64,000 nucleotides of DNA, taken from Candidatus Bathyarchaeota archaeon (GTDB lineage: Archaea; Thermoproteota; Bathyarchaeia; Bathyarchaeales; Bathycorpusculaceae). The notes beneath the pieces were generated by a model. The model ran no database searches. It saw only the letters and a list, made by a program, of their open reading frames with translations, and had not been told where the DNA came from. The stretch lies in the NCBI GenBank assembly GCA_003141855.1, contig PLNS01000006.1, positions 44,163-108,162 on the forward strand, written 5' to 3'. Of this stretch, positions 8,554 to 17,445 are shown piece by piece. A program made the translations under genes and the position numbers. The stretch's first letter is position 1. Each line of letters begins with the position of its first letter.

Positions 8554-9408
8554 TTAGCCTTTTACTATTTCTAAGCTTATGTCTAATGCTTTAACGCTGT
8601 GAGTCAGTTCGCCCATGCTTATGATGTCCACCTGTGCGGTCGCATACTCCAGCAGGTTTTCGCCTGTTATTCCGCCGCTTACTTCAAGCAACACTTTGCC
8701 AAACCCAGCTTTCCTAAGCGCTTCCCCTGCATTCTTGGCTTGTTTGGGAGAAAAATTATCCAGCATAATAATGTCGGCACCTGCCTTTGCCGCTATCACC
8801 GCATCCTCAACCGAGGTAACTTCGACTTCGATTTTTTTTGTGAAAGAAGCGTGAGCCTTAGCTTTCTTAACTGCGTCTTCAACGCTTCCAACTATTGCGA
8901 GATGGTTATCTTTAATCAGAACCATATCGTCCAAATGTAACCTGTGCGGGTCACCGCTTCCTATGATTACGGCTTTTTTGTCGAAGTAAAGCAGTCCTGG
9001 CGCGGATTTGCGTGTTGCTGCGATTTTCGCTTTCACATGCGCTTTTTCCAATTTGTCGGTTAACATTCGTGTTTTGGTTGCGATGCCACTCATCCGCGAA
9101 AGAAGATTAAGCATTGTCCGCTCAACTGAAAGGATGGTTTGGGCATCTCCCGAAATCTGCATTAGCACTTGCTTGTTTCTGATTTTTTCGCCGTCTGCAA
9201 CTTTAACGTTAACTGTTAGCCCTAAGTATTGGGCAAGAATCGTTGCTTCTTCGATTCCAGCCGCTATTCCCTCTTCCTTCGCAATAACCTCTGCGTTAAC
9301 AGTTAAATTCGGGGGAATAACTGCCGCCGCCGTTACGTCGCCCTGCCCGATGTCGTCGGCGAGGATTTGCTTGAGCTTATCCTCCACAATCTTTCTTGGA
9401 ACAAACAT
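8554..9408 (-). CDS. nadC: nicotinate-nucleotide pyrophosphorylase (carboxylating)
   Basis: 284 aa quinolinate phosphoribosyltransferase that converts quinolinate and PRPP to nicotinate mononucleotide in NAD synthesis. Seen: DDIGQGDVTAAAVIPP near the N-terminus, TRKSAPGLLYFDKKAVIIGSG with HRLHLDDMVLIKDNH, the EVEVTSVEDA strand and the GADIIMLDNFSPKQ / LEVSGGIT phosphate-binding segments. NadM, a later enzyme of the same pathway, lies 4 kb away on the other strand. Confidence 0.95.
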   Translation of the reverse strand: MFVPRKIVEDKLKQILADDIGQGDVTAAAVIPPNLTVNAEVIAKEEGIAAGIEEATILAQYLGLTVNVKVADGEKIRNKQVLMQISGDAQTILSVERTMLNLLSRMSGIATKTRMLTDKLEKAHVKAKIAATRKSAPGLLYFDKKAVIIGSGDPHRLHLDDMVLIKDNHLAIVGSVEDAVKKAKAHASFTKKIEVEVTSVEDAVIAAKAGADIIMLDNFSPKQAKNAGEALRKAGFGKVLLEVSGGITGENLLEYATAQVDIISMGELTHSVKALDISLEIVKG

Positions 9409-9503
9409 ACCTTCTATTGTTGGCGCTTAGAACTTAAATTGCTTGCTTTTTTCCACCGTTAAGGGATAGTTCAAATATAATCTTGCACTTACCTGTATGT
9501 TGT

Positions 9504-10643
9504 ATGCGACTGTTACTCAGCTGCTCCGAACTCGGATTAGGTCACGTTTCACGGATTATTCCGTTAGGGAAACGGCTGGAGAAAAACGGTCATGAAATGT
9601 TCTTTTTTTCAGGCGGCAAAGCATACGAGATGCTGCAAAAAGAGTTCAGGCATGTTTACAAGTGCACGCCAGTTTCCTGGTATGAAAACGCGCATGGCAT
9701 AATCACTTCTGCCTCGCTAATCAACCTGTTATTTCCGCTTCCGCTTTTTAACATGGAAAAGAACAGTTTTGAAATGAAAAAATCCAATGCCATGGAAACC
9801 ATCCACCGCTACTATGATTTAAGAGAAAACTTGCACGACATAGCACCTGACATCCTCATCGCCGACGGCGACATAAACGCTCTTCGACTTGCCCAAAGAT
9901 GGAAAATTCCCTCAGTCTACATCGCCAACATGATTAGGCCAAGCTACGGCTTCTCCGCTTTTCTCAGTCCAGGAGAGCGCGTGGTTGAACGGTATGTGAA
10001 GCAATGCTCAAAAATCATAATTCCAGACAACCCACCACCCTACACAGTATCAGAGTACAGCATCGGCAACCTGGATAACATGGGATTAAACGAAAAAGTC
10101 GAGTACACAGGAGCTTTCGTTGACACAACACCCGTAAAGGGTTCTGAAGAACACATTTTTGCCCCAATCAGCGGACCAGCAGGAACAAGAGCAAAACTCA
10201 CAAAAACGCTCCTGCCAGTGCTTGAAAAACTAAAAACCAAATGCATCATAAGCTTAGGCACCCCTGGAAAGAAGGCATCAGCAAAAATCGGCAACTGCGA
10301 ACTGCACACATGGCTATCCACAGAAGAAAGGCAAGAAGCCATGAAAAACGCCAAGTTCGTCATTTTCAGCGGCGGCCACGCAACATGTTTTGAAACCATC
10401 AAGTACGCGAAACCAAGCATCTGCATCCCCACACAGCCCGAACAGCTTGGCAACGCCGCGAAACTTGAGGACTTAAACTGCTCCATAACCGCCAAAAACA
10501 AAAAGCAACTCGAAAAAGCCATCGAAAAAATGGAAAATGAAAAAGAAACCTACAACAAAAACATGCGGACGCTAAACGAGTTCTCTAACAAATTTAAAGG
10601 CTTAGATAGGGCGGTTTCAATCGTGGAAACATTGCTTGATTAG
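9504..10643 (+). CDS. glycosyltransferase (GT-B, MurG/UGT-like)
   Basis: About 379 aa. The N-terminal Rossmann domain begins MRLLLSCSELGLGHVSRIIPLG with the GHxxR loop of GT1/GT28 enzymes. The C-terminal domain contains FVIFSGGHATCFETIKYAKPS and PTQPEQLGNA, the usual donor-binding loop. The donor and acceptor cannot be read from sequence; surface glycan or protein glycosylation is plausible. The ATG at 9504 fits the fold start, so the upstream TTG 9483 is rejected. It is a single gene, convergent with the AMMECR1 gene. Confidence 0.8.
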   Translation: MRLLLSCSELGLGHVSRIIPLGKRLEKNGHEMFFFSGGKAYEMLQKEFRHVYKCTPVSWYENAHGIITSASLINLLFPLPLFNMEKNSFEMKKSNAMETIHRYYDLRENLHDIAPDILIADGDINALRLAQRWKIPSVYIANMIRPSYGFSAFLSPGERVVERYVKQCSKIIIPDNPPPYTVSEYSIGNLDNMGLNEKVEYTGAFVDTTPVKGSEEHIFAPISGPAGTRAKLTKTLLPVLEKLKTKCIISLGTPGKKASAKIGNCELHTWLSTEERQEAMKNAKFVIFSGGHATCFETIKYAKPSICIPTQPEQLGNAAKLEDLNCSITAKNKKQLEKAIEKMENEKETYNKNMRTLNEFSNKFKGLDRAVSIVETLLD

Positions 10644-10648
10644 CACGT

Positions 10649-11272
10649 TTATTTTGTAAGGTTTAGGCGTTTGACTTCGCCGTTGGGTGTTTGTTCCTCG
10701 AAAATGATGGCTCTGAACTTGTAGATTTTTGCGTCCTTGGTTAACCAGCTGTCTGGGGGTAAGCCTGCTTTCATGCAGCACTGGCAGAGGAACTCTTCTT
10801 CGCACCAGCCCCATTCAACGGGAACCTGAGGCAAAAGCAGTCCTTTGTATGGGCCTCTTTCAACGATTAAGCCGTCTTCGCCGACTTTAATCTTGCTCAA
10901 ATATTCCTTTGGATTTTTCACTTCTACGGGTTCTGGAGGCGTTAACACGCTAACCTCGAAGACTACTTTGCCCAACTCCTCGGTGGATAAGGGTTCAAAC
11001 CTTGGGTCCTCTGTTGCAGCGTTAATGGCGCTGTCAATTACTGCCTCCACCAGCGGACTTGTGGGATAGGGGTATCCTATGCAGCCGCGGAGTTCCTTCT
11101 CGCCGTGCCCAACACTGTTAATGGTAACAAAAACGCCGCAGTGCTCGAAGAGCTTTTTAGGTGTTTCTTCAGGCGGTTTAATGGCTTTGCCAGTTTCCAA
11201 GTATTGTTTGACGGTGTTTCGGGCTAAGTTGATTAGGAATTTTCCTTCTTCTATTGTTAGTTCAAACGACAT
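10649..11272 (-). CDS. AMMECR1-domain protein
   Basis: 207 aa AMMECR1 family (a TIGR00296-type archaeal protein) with the invariant LRGCIGYPYPTSPL motif and the PVEWGW...FL.Q.C.KAGL block. The conserved Cys in LRGC hints at an enzyme, but the function is not established. Start ATG 11272 follows GGAAGG by 8 nt. In many archaea it occurs near MEMO-like and radical SAM genes, but not here. Confidence 0.9.
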   Translation of the reverse strand: MSFELTIEEGKFLINLARNTVKQYLETGKAIKPPEETPKKLFEHCGVFVTINSVGHGEKELRGCIGYPYPTSPLVEAVIDSAINAATEDPRFEPLSTEELGKVVFEVSVLTPPEPVEVKNPKEYLSKIKVGEDGLIVERGPYKGLLLPQVPVEWGWCEEEFLCQCCMKAGLPPDSWLTKDAKIYKFRAIIFEEQTPNGEVKRLNLTK

Positions 11273-11351
11273 AACGTTTCCTTCCTTTTGCACATTCCTA
11301 TGCGCTGCTCAACCGCTGCTAAACTAAAAAATATTAAAAGTGAAGAAGGGG

Positions 11352-12056
11352 TTAAAACTTTATGGATTCTTCAGTGATGCCTTCCTTAGTTATGATAAGG
11401 AAGTCTATGCCGTCGCCGCTCATGGAATCTCTGCTTACAGCTGACTTTATCGACCGCGTAACGAGTTCTTTTGCTTCTTGAGCAGTCATGGATTCTTTGT
11501 AGCCTTCTTCGAGAACACCCATGGCGATTTCTGTTCCTGAACCCACAACCGCGTACTTGTCAGGAATTAAGGAGCCTAAGACGTCAAGCACGTAGAGTGA
11601 TGCGCCTTCTTCATCTAAGCCGCCGACGATTGTTTGAGTGAACAATGGTGCGTATCGGCGGTTGAAGAGTACGTTAGCTAAAAGTTTTGCTGCTGAACGC
11701 ACGCTGATTTTTCTTCCGACATCCATGCTGTAGAGGCTAGCTTGTGCCTCCATTTCTTTGGCGAGGATTTGCATGTCTCCAATGAGTCCTGCGCATGCGA
11801 CGCCGATGCGGTCTGTTACTTTGAAGACTTTTTTGCCGCCTTTGCTCATGATGAAGTATCCGTATGTTACTCTTTTTTCTGAAGCTAAGATCACTCCGCC
11901 TGCGAAGACAGCGCCGACTGTGGTGGCGCCAGGCATCCAGCCGCCTCCTTGCTGGGCTTGCTGACCTTGAGCTTGCTGCTGCTGTTGTTCTTGCGGCATC
12001 AGTTGGATTTGTGGAATTTGTGGTAATTGAGGTAATTGTGGTCCATAACCTTCCAT
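11352..12056 (-). CDS. psmB: 20S proteasome beta subunit, probably non-catalytic type
   Basis: About 234 aa. The Ntn-hydrolase core starts GATTVGAVFAGGVILASEKR and contains the Lys33 region KGGKKVF and a late RDSMSGDGID motif. Counting back from Lys33 puts Ala, not Thr, at position 1 (A-T-T-V-G), whereas active subunits read T-T-T-V-G. Glu17, Lys33, Asp166 and Ser169 equivalents are kept. The ~40-residue leader is Pro/Gln-rich (PQEQQQQQAQGQQAQQ). Crenarchaeal and thaumarchaeal genomes carry one beta subunit of this ATAVG type plus an active one. The start is ATG 12056, since upstream codons have no homology. A divergent Zn-ribbon gene lies 81 nt away. Confidence 0.88.
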   Translation of the reverse strand: MEGYGPQLPQLPQIPQIQLMPQEQQQQQAQGQQAQQGGGWMPGATTVGAVFAGGVILASEKRVTYGYFIMSKGGKKVFKVTDRIGVACAGLIGDMQILAKEMEAQASLYSMDVGRKISVRSAAKLLANVLFNRRYAPLFTQTIVGGLDEEGASLYVLDVLGSLIPDKYAVVGSGTEIAMGVLEEGYKESMTAQEAKELVTRSIKSAVSRDSMSGDGIDFLIITKEGITEESIKF

Positions 12057-12137
12057 AATTTTCGCCTTTTCTTGATATACACAAGACAAATTATTAAGGT
12101 TACTTATAACCATTATAGAATAAGCGAAGTGGCTTGC

Positions 12138-12308
12138 ATGAGCGAGTCTAAACCGTTAAGGTGCCAAAAATGCAGCAAACCCATCGGTTACGTAACCGTT
12201 ACGTCCAAAAACTTCACAGCAGCCAAACCCTCAGCAGATAACGTAAAGTTGGTTGCTACATGCATGGATTGCTCCAACCAAAATAGCTTTTACCGCAGAA
12301 ACTTTTAA
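12138..12308 (+). CDS. small zinc-ribbon protein
   Basis: 56 aa. Two CxxC knuckles, RCQKCSKPIG and TCMDCSNQN, separated by about 30 residues, form a rubredoxin/zinc-ribbon-like fold. It is divergent from psmB and is the first of a plus-strand set with ogt and nadM. No specific function can be assigned; such archaeal ribbons often bind nucleic acid. Confidence 0.7.
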   Translation: MSESKPLRCQKCSKPIGYVTVTSKNFTAAKPSADNVKLVATCMDCSNQNSFYRRNF

Positions 12309-12344
12309 CATGCACCCTGCCCTTCAAAGTGAAGGAGAGCAAGA

Positions 12345-12929
12345 ATGATAGAAATCTACGCTCAAAACATCGAGGACACATGGTTCGCAATCGCCATCAA
12401 TCAGCAGCAAATCATAACATCATCTTTTGGGGCAGACCAGCAAACAACAATAAACAACGTTTTGGGTAACGTACCCTTCAACGTGGCTTTTCAGGTTTTC
12501 CACGAACCCACAGCCTCCGCCAAAAACATTCTTGCAACTTTGAAAAGCATCCATGACGGAAAAGACACTAACCCCAATCTGTCTTTGGCAACGGCTCATT
12601 TGCCAGTCTACACCAAAAAAGTCCTTAAAACAACCTCAAAGATTCCGCTTGGCTATGTAACTTCGTACGGCTCAATAGCCAGAGCCGTCGGCGGCGGACC
12701 AAGAGCAGTAGGAAACATCATGGCGTCCAATCCCTTCGCCCCCATTGTTCCCTGCCACAGGGTTGTTAGGGCGGATTTTACGTTGGGCGGTTACGGTTTT
12801 GGCTTAAAAGTTAAGATGCAGTTGTTGGAGAGGGAGAAGCGCGGGTTTACTTCTCCCAAGGAAATTGAAGTTGATGACGGGCGGCTAACGGTTTTCCCAG
12901 TCGAAAACGTTCTCAAAAACTTTCCTTAA
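12345..12929 (+). CDS. ogt: methylated-DNA--protein-cysteine methyltransferase
   Basis: 194 aa AGT suicide repair protein that transfers O6-alkyl groups of guanine to its own cysteine. The active site is IVPCHRVV with acceptor Cys137; the HTH segment KIPLGYVTSYGSIARAVG and the following Tyr/Arg finger are intact. The start at ATG 12345 has AAGGAGAG upstream, a strong RBS. It lies between the zinc-ribbon gene and nadM. Confidence 0.94.
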   Translation: MIEIYAQNIEDTWFAIAINQQQIITSSFGADQQTTINNVLGNVPFNVAFQVFHEPTASAKNILATLKSIHDGKDTNPNLSLATAHLPVYTKKVLKTTSKIPLGYVTSYGSIARAVGGGPRAVGNIMASNPFAPIVPCHRVVRADFTLGGYGFGLKVKMQLLEREKRGFTSPKEIEVDDGRLTVFPVENVLKNFP

Positions 12930-12988
12930 GATAGGTGTTTACGCAAATCATAAATGCAGGCGAGCCCCACTCAAAGCAAGTGACCACC

Positions 12989-13516
12989 ATGGTTAATCGA
13001 GGCCTCTACGTTGGAAGATTTCAGCCATTCCATTTAGGACACTTAGACGCCATCAAGTTTGCCCTAAAAGAGGTTGATGAGCTAGTCATTGTCATCGGCA
13101 GCGCCCAGTACAGCCACAACGCCAACAACCCGTTTACTGCAGGCGAGAGGCTGGTCATGGTTCGCCAAGCATTGCTGGAGGCTAAGGTGGATTATTCTAA
13201 ACTGTGGATTGTTCCCGTACCAGACGTTCACTTGCACATGCTTTGGGTCAGCGCAGTCGAAGGCTACACGCCAAAATTCAACCTCCTGTTTTCCAATGAG
13301 CCGTTGACCAAGAGGCTTTTCATGGAAGGCGGCTACGAGGTCAAGAACATTCCGTTGTTTGAAAGAAAAGTCTACATGTCAACCATCGTGCGCGAAAAAA
13401 TGGTTAAAAACGACAGTTGGACGGAGCTTGTGCCCAAAAGCGTGGCTGACTTCATTTTGGAGATAGATGGAGTTAACAGGCTAAGAGACTTAACTAGAAC
13501 AGACAGGGTTGGTTAA
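12989..13516 (+). CDS. nadM: nicotinamide-nucleotide adenylyltransferase (archaeal NadM)
   Basis: 175 aa nucleotidyltransferase that joins NMN or NaMN with ATP to make NAD. It begins MVNRGLYVGRFQPFHLGH with the HxGH ATP motif and ends with the second motif YMSTIVREKM, the archaeal counterpart of ISSTxxR. A GTG at 12935 would add 18 residues without homology, so ATG 12989 is used. It overlaps the 3' end of the convergent PrsW-like gene by 4 nt. Confidence 0.93.
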   Translation: MVNRGLYVGRFQPFHLGHLDAIKFALKEVDELVIVIGSAQYSHNANNPFTAGERLVMVRQALLEAKVDYSKLWIVPVPDVHLHMLWVSAVEGYTPKFNLLFSNEPLTKRLFMEGGYEVKNIPLFERKVYMSTIVREKMVKNDSWTELVPKSVADFILEIDGVNRLRDLTRTDRVG

Positions 13517-14079
13517 ACAACCATTTTTTCCTTTGAAGCCTGATGATAAAAGCGCCAAGCTAACAGGTAAACGGTGATTAAAACTAGCAGTTCTGCAAAA
13601 ACCCCAAAAAAGATGTCTCCTGCAAGAGCAAGAAAGTTGTTGGCTATATGAAGCGCCACGGCAAGCAAGTAGTAGGGCAACGGGTTCTTTTTAGCTATGC
13701 CATAAGCAACTATAGTTGCGCTGGAAGCATGAAAGATAATTCCCGGTATTCTGGCAATAGGAGGCACGCCTACAAAGAACACATATTCAATAAACTCTGC
13801 AATACCAAAACCTAAACCGATTAAAAGGCCCAATGTCACAATTGACCTTTCAGTTTCGCCGTGCCTGTAGAACAAAGGGAAAACTTTCGCTAACTCCTCT
13901 ATGAAAGGAGCCAAAACAACGATGAACAAGGCTACAGAAAACTGGATTGGGTACAACGCCTCGAAGAAAGACGCAAAAGGAATACTCACCAAAATCCCAG
14001 AAGCAAAAAAGAAAACTAACTCTTTTCGACTGGGCTTATGAAGCGGAATAACGCATTGACGTCGCGGTTCATTTTCCAT
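13513..14079 (-). CDS. PrsW-family intramembrane protease
   Basis: 188 aa with six or seven hydrophobic helices. M82 hallmarks are visible: EELAK (Glu61, Glu62, Lys65), LGFGIAEFIEY, FHASSATIVAYG and the C-terminal LHIANNFLA. In bacteria PrsW cleaves anti-sigma factors; the archaeal substrate is unknown. It is a single gene, convergent with nadM. Confidence 0.82.
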   Translation of the reverse strand: MENEPRRQCVIPLHKPSRKELVFFFASGILVSIPFASFFEALYPIQFSVALFIVVLAPFIEELAKVFPLFYRHGETERSIVTLGLLIGLGFGIAEFIEYVFFVGVPPIARIPGIIFHASSATIVAYGIAKKNPLPYYLLAVALHIANNFLALAGDIFFGVFAELLVLITVYLLAWRFYHQASKEKMVV

Positions 14080-14141
14080 AAAAAGGGGCTTCCTATAAAA
14101 TAATGAACAATCACTTCCTTATCAGCGTTTTCGCTAACTCC

Positions 14142-15515
14142 TTAGAAGCCGGCAGTTATAGGGTCTGAAGGCTTCATTATTTCTCTTAAAACTACTGTGG
14201 CGTAGGAGCCTCTAAGCAGCATGAAGCTTAACTGTGCTTGGCAACCTTCGCCATCGGATTTTTTCAAAACGTTTTGCAGTTTAATGTCTTTGATTGGAGT
14301 AACAGCTGTTCGCAAACCTCCTTTCCCACCCATCCTCGATAACACGTTAACTTGCAAGTTGTCCGCTTCGACCCCTTCCTGCTCAAGAACCTCGTTTTCT
14401 ATCTGCCCCATGATGCCTTGGGAAAGCTTCTGTTTTACTCCAAATATGGGAAGGGCAACACGCAGCCTTCCAGTCTTAACTTGTGCGTTAACTTCAGCCA
14501 AGTTTTCGGCAACTACAATCTTAGCCACGGTAGTCATGGGTAATCCAGAACGCTCAACACCAACCACGTAATCTCCGACCACAACCTCATTCAAAGGCAA
14601 ACCACGCTTAACACGCTCGCTGAGAAAACGGTTAAACAGGTAAGATTGGTGGGCTTGAACAAAAAGCGCCTGGAGCTTAAGGGGCAAACTTTGAAAAGCC
14701 CCAATGAAATCACTTGGATTATCGGCTAAATGGTTGAGCATTAGTCTTTCGAAACGGAGCTGCTTAGGAAAGTTCTCCAGAGCCTGCTTGAAATTTTTTG
14801 TTGTTTCTAGTTCTTGTCGTGCTTGCCTTGAGGCTGGATGCTCGTGAACGCTCGGTTTAGCCAAAAAAAGCATCGCTGCCTCCTCAAAATCGCCTTGAAC
14901 AAGGGCTTTTCCAACCAAATGCGTTACGGGACGTGTGGTTCCGAAGCGTTGGTGGCCAAAAAAGTTTGGAATACCACCGAGACCTTCAAGTTCCTGCACG
15001 GTTTGGGCAATGTGTTCTTTAGTGGTTGCCTCTGAATCCTTTATGGATTTGATGGTTATGGTGAAGTTGTTGCCTAAGAGGTAGAACAGCGATAGCATTT
15101 CTCGAACGTAGCCGACAGGGCGAACTTCAATATCTTTAACGTTAACTTTCGCAACGTCTTCCATCAAAACGTTTTCTATGGTGACATATTGGGCGGTGAC
15201 GGCTTTAGCGTCCTTGATTCCTGCAAACTGGACTCTTGCTTGGTCAATGCCTAGTGACTTGGCAATGTTTTTGACTGCTATGAATGTGTCCCAGTTGCGC
15301 TTGACCAAAACGCAAAGCAGATACCGCTGTTTTTGAGGCGTAGAGCCTATAACCCTGTTTGGAACACTCCCATCCGCGCTGGCTTTGGAGCCGTCCACAA
15401 GAACCTCTTCAACCACAAAATCATCAGCCGACTCCCGAATAGCACCACCAATGCCTTCACTCGTGGTTGCGTATACTTCGATTCCGAGCAACTTATCAAT
15501 TTCAGGAATAGGCAA
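14142..15515 (-). CDS. truD: tRNA pseudouridine(13) synthase TruD
   Basis: 457 aa archaeal TruD/Pus7 family. The catalytic Asp102 lies in VQFAGIKDAKAVTAQ, and the downstream NFFGHQRFGT and GYD-equivalent regions are present. It modifies position 13 of tRNAs and can act on other positions in archaea. It begins 9 nt after the end of pth2 as the last gene of the minus-strand run GGR-Pth2-TruD. Confidence 0.93.
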   Translation of the reverse strand: MPIPEIDKLLGIEVYATTSEGIGGAIRESADDFVVEEVLVDGSKASADGSVPNRVIGSTPQKQRYLLCVLVKRNWDTFIAVKNIAKSLGIDQARVQFAGIKDAKAVTAQYVTIENVLMEDVAKVNVKDIEVRPVGYVREMLSLFYLLGNNFTITIKSIKDSEATTKEHIAQTVQELEGLGGIPNFFGHQRFGTTRPVTHLVGKALVQGDFEEAAMLFLAKPSVHEHPASRQARQELETTKNFKQALENFPKQLRFERLMLNHLADNPSDFIGAFQSLPLKLQALFVQAHQSYLFNRFLSERVKRGLPLNEVVVGDYVVGVERSGLPMTTVAKIVVAENLAEVNAQVKTGRLRVALPIFGVKQKLSQGIMGQIENEVLEQEGVEADNLQVNVLSRMGGKGGLRTAVTPIKDIKLQNVLKKSDGEGCQAQLSFMLLRGSYATVVLREIMKPSDPITAGF

Positions 15516-15524
15516 AAAATCGCC

Positions 15525-15887
15525 TTACAACAACTTTAACTTACCCGTTAAGCGGTCCATCATTCCTTCTGGCGCGGGACCAATCCCCAAACAGGTTACT
15601 GTGCCCTCAGGAATCTCAGTTAAACCCCTATCAACAATCAAAGCGTGAGGCAAACCCAAATCGTCAGCCGCCTCCTCGAGTTCACTAAGCTCTTTCTCGT
15701 CAGCAACCTTAACTGCAATCTTGCGTTGACCCTCGAACATCCACGCTTCCCACCACTTCTTATGACGCACAAAAGCATCCTGAGCTGCAGAAACCGCGGC
15801 GTGTCCTGCTTGCGCTGCAATCTTGCCCTTGCTCATCTGTAGGTCTGTTCGGAAGACGAGGACTTGCTTGTATTCAAATTCGCCCAT
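15525..15887 (-). CDS. pth2: peptidyl-tRNA hydrolase, Pth2 family
   Basis: 120 aa, the usual length for archaeal/eukaryotic Pth2. The N-terminus YKQVLVFRTDLQMSKGKIAAQAGHAAVS and the C-terminal TVTCLGIGPAPEGMMDRLTGKL are diagnostic. It recycles peptidyl-tRNA released from ribosomes. It is tightly packed upstream of truD. Confidence 0.96.
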   Translation of the reverse strand: MGEFEYKQVLVFRTDLQMSKGKIAAQAGHAAVSAAQDAFVRHKKWWEAWMFEGQRKIAVKVADEKELSELEEAADDLGLPHALIVDRGLTEIPEGTVTCLGIGPAPEGMMDRLTGKLKLL

Positions 15888-15925
15888 TTTTGTTTTATCC
15901 CGAATCTATGTTGGCACTCGAGATT

Positions 15926-17176
15926 TTAAGGGTTTGCAGACAAGTAAAGCATACCAAAGTAAGCTAAAGCCGCCAACATCGCTGGTTTCCCTAAAACGTT
16001 GAGCAAAAGTTTTCCCTGAAAATCAATCTCATCAACATCCCTAAGAGCCCTATCCACACCCAACTTTGCGCAGACCCTCAGCATCTCGTCCGTTTTCTCG
16101 TCTGAGAGAGAATTAAGAAAACGCCTAAGCCTGAGCATAACACGGAAATCAAAACTCAACAAGTCATCGCAATGTTTCTGGTATACTTGAAGAAAATTAG
16201 ATGAAACATCACCCTGCCTTAGGGCTTGGCTTGCGACTTCCGCGGCTGTTTTTGCGCACGTTAACCCAAAGATTACTCCGCCACCCGTCGTGGGTTTAAC
16301 CTGCGAAGCGCAGTCGCCGACGGCAAGAAAACCATCCGCGTATGCTTTTTCGATTGGTCCGCCCAAAGTGATGGCGTGGTAGCCGACCTGTGTTATCTTT
16401 GCTTTGCCGAGCTGTTTAGAAGCCGCAGGATGCTTAAACATGAGACGCTTTAGATAATCGCGTGGGTCGCCATGGTTTGTTGCCAAACCCACCTTTGCTG
16501 AGCCGTCAAGCCGTGGAATCAGCCACCCATAAAATCCAGGAGCATAAGCCTTGCCAAAATAAACCTCAACCGCATCAAGCTCAACATCTTGCACTTTGTC
16601 TACTTCTGCTTCAACTGCATAGACCAAACCTCTGGGCTTAAGCGCTGTTAAGCCCGCTTGCCTGAGAAGCCTCGAAGAAATCCCTTCAGCATCCAGCACA
16701 ATCTGGGAAAAAACCTTCTCTTCAGCGCCGTCGGATTGCTTAATGTTAACGCCTTTAACAAAGCCATCCGCCTTCAACAGCGATTGGACACAAGAGTTCA
16801 AAACGAAGCTTGCCCCAGCTTCCTGAGCCTTTTTAGCCAAGTATTGGTCAAACCGAGCCCTATTCAAAGCAACTGTCACTGGGCAGGAAAGGTGAAGCGA
16901 AAACTTTGTGCCAGCGGACGAGTGAAAGTTGGCGGCGCAAAAAGTGTTCTCAACAATCCCCTCTGGCAGAGGATACAAACCCATGCTCCTTAAGCTTCTT
17001 ATACTGATGTGCCCAGCGCAGTGTGAAGGAAAACCAATCGTGGAGTGCTCTTCAAAAACAGTGACTTTGACACCAAGTTTAGCCAGGTTCAAGGCTGCAT
17101 AGGAACCGACAGGTCCACCTCCCACGACTATCACATCTGGAGTGTTGGCTGTGGGTTGCAGCTTGGGCACCATCAT
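15926..17176 (-). CDS. geranylgeranyl reductase-family flavoprotein
   Basis: 416 aa FAD enzyme. The dinucleotide-binding motif VIVVGGGPVGSYAALNLAKLG is at residues ~15-35, the GFPSHCAGHIS cysteine/flavin loop at ~68, and the second FAD motif GFLAVGDCASQVKPTTGGGV at ~285-305. Relatives saturate the isoprenoid chains of archaeal lipids, but the family is broad, so the substrate is inferred. It heads the operon with pth2 and truD. Confidence 0.82.
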   Translation of the reverse strand: MMVPKLQPTANTPDVIVVGGGPVGSYAALNLAKLGVKVTVFEEHSTIGFPSHCAGHISIRSLRSMGLYPLPEGIVENTFCAANFHSSAGTKFSLHLSCPVTVALNRARFDQYLAKKAQEAGASFVLNSCVQSLLKADGFVKGVNIKQSDGAEEKVFSQIVLDAEGISSRLLRQAGLTALKPRGLVYAVEAEVDKVQDVELDAVEVYFGKAYAPGFYGWLIPRLDGSAKVGLATNHGDPRDYLKRLMFKHPAASKQLGKAKITQVGYHAITLGGPIEKAYADGFLAVGDCASQVKPTTGGGVIFGLTCAKTAAEVASQALRQGDVSSNFLQVYQKHCDDLLSFDFRVMLRLRRFLNSLSDEKTDEMLRVCAKLGVDRALRDVDEIDFQGKLLLNVLGKPAMLAALAYFGMLYLSANP

Positions 17177-17276
17177 AATTATGCTATGGAACTAAATCGT
17201 ATATAAAGAAAAGGGCTGGACAAATCCGAGAAAATAAAGTGAAGGTGATCTGGGCTTTATTCTAAAATGGCGGCTT

Positions 17277-17383
17277 CATATTTGGAGCCTAATAGTGATT
17301 CTATGCAGAAACGATAGATGGGAGGTCAAAAATCCCTAAGAGGGTAGGTCACTATTGGAGGTTTCAGCAGCCATTAACATGTT
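17277..17383 (-). repeat. inverted, diverged copy (R1) of interspersed repeat
   Basis: Read on the minus strand, this segment follows the family order: aacatgtt, ggctgctgaaac, gacctaccct, tctgcat, ctattaggctccaaatatg. It carries a ~25 nt insertion near the central ccctatagg block (17313-17338). It lies between the GGR gene and the end of the large propeller gene in a 269 nt gap that otherwise shows nothing recognisable. Confidence 0.6.
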
Positions 17384-17445
17384 GAAAATCTTTGAGAAAG
17401 AAATTAAAAAAGAAAAAGAGGAAAAGGGGTTTTTCCCTTTTGGTT

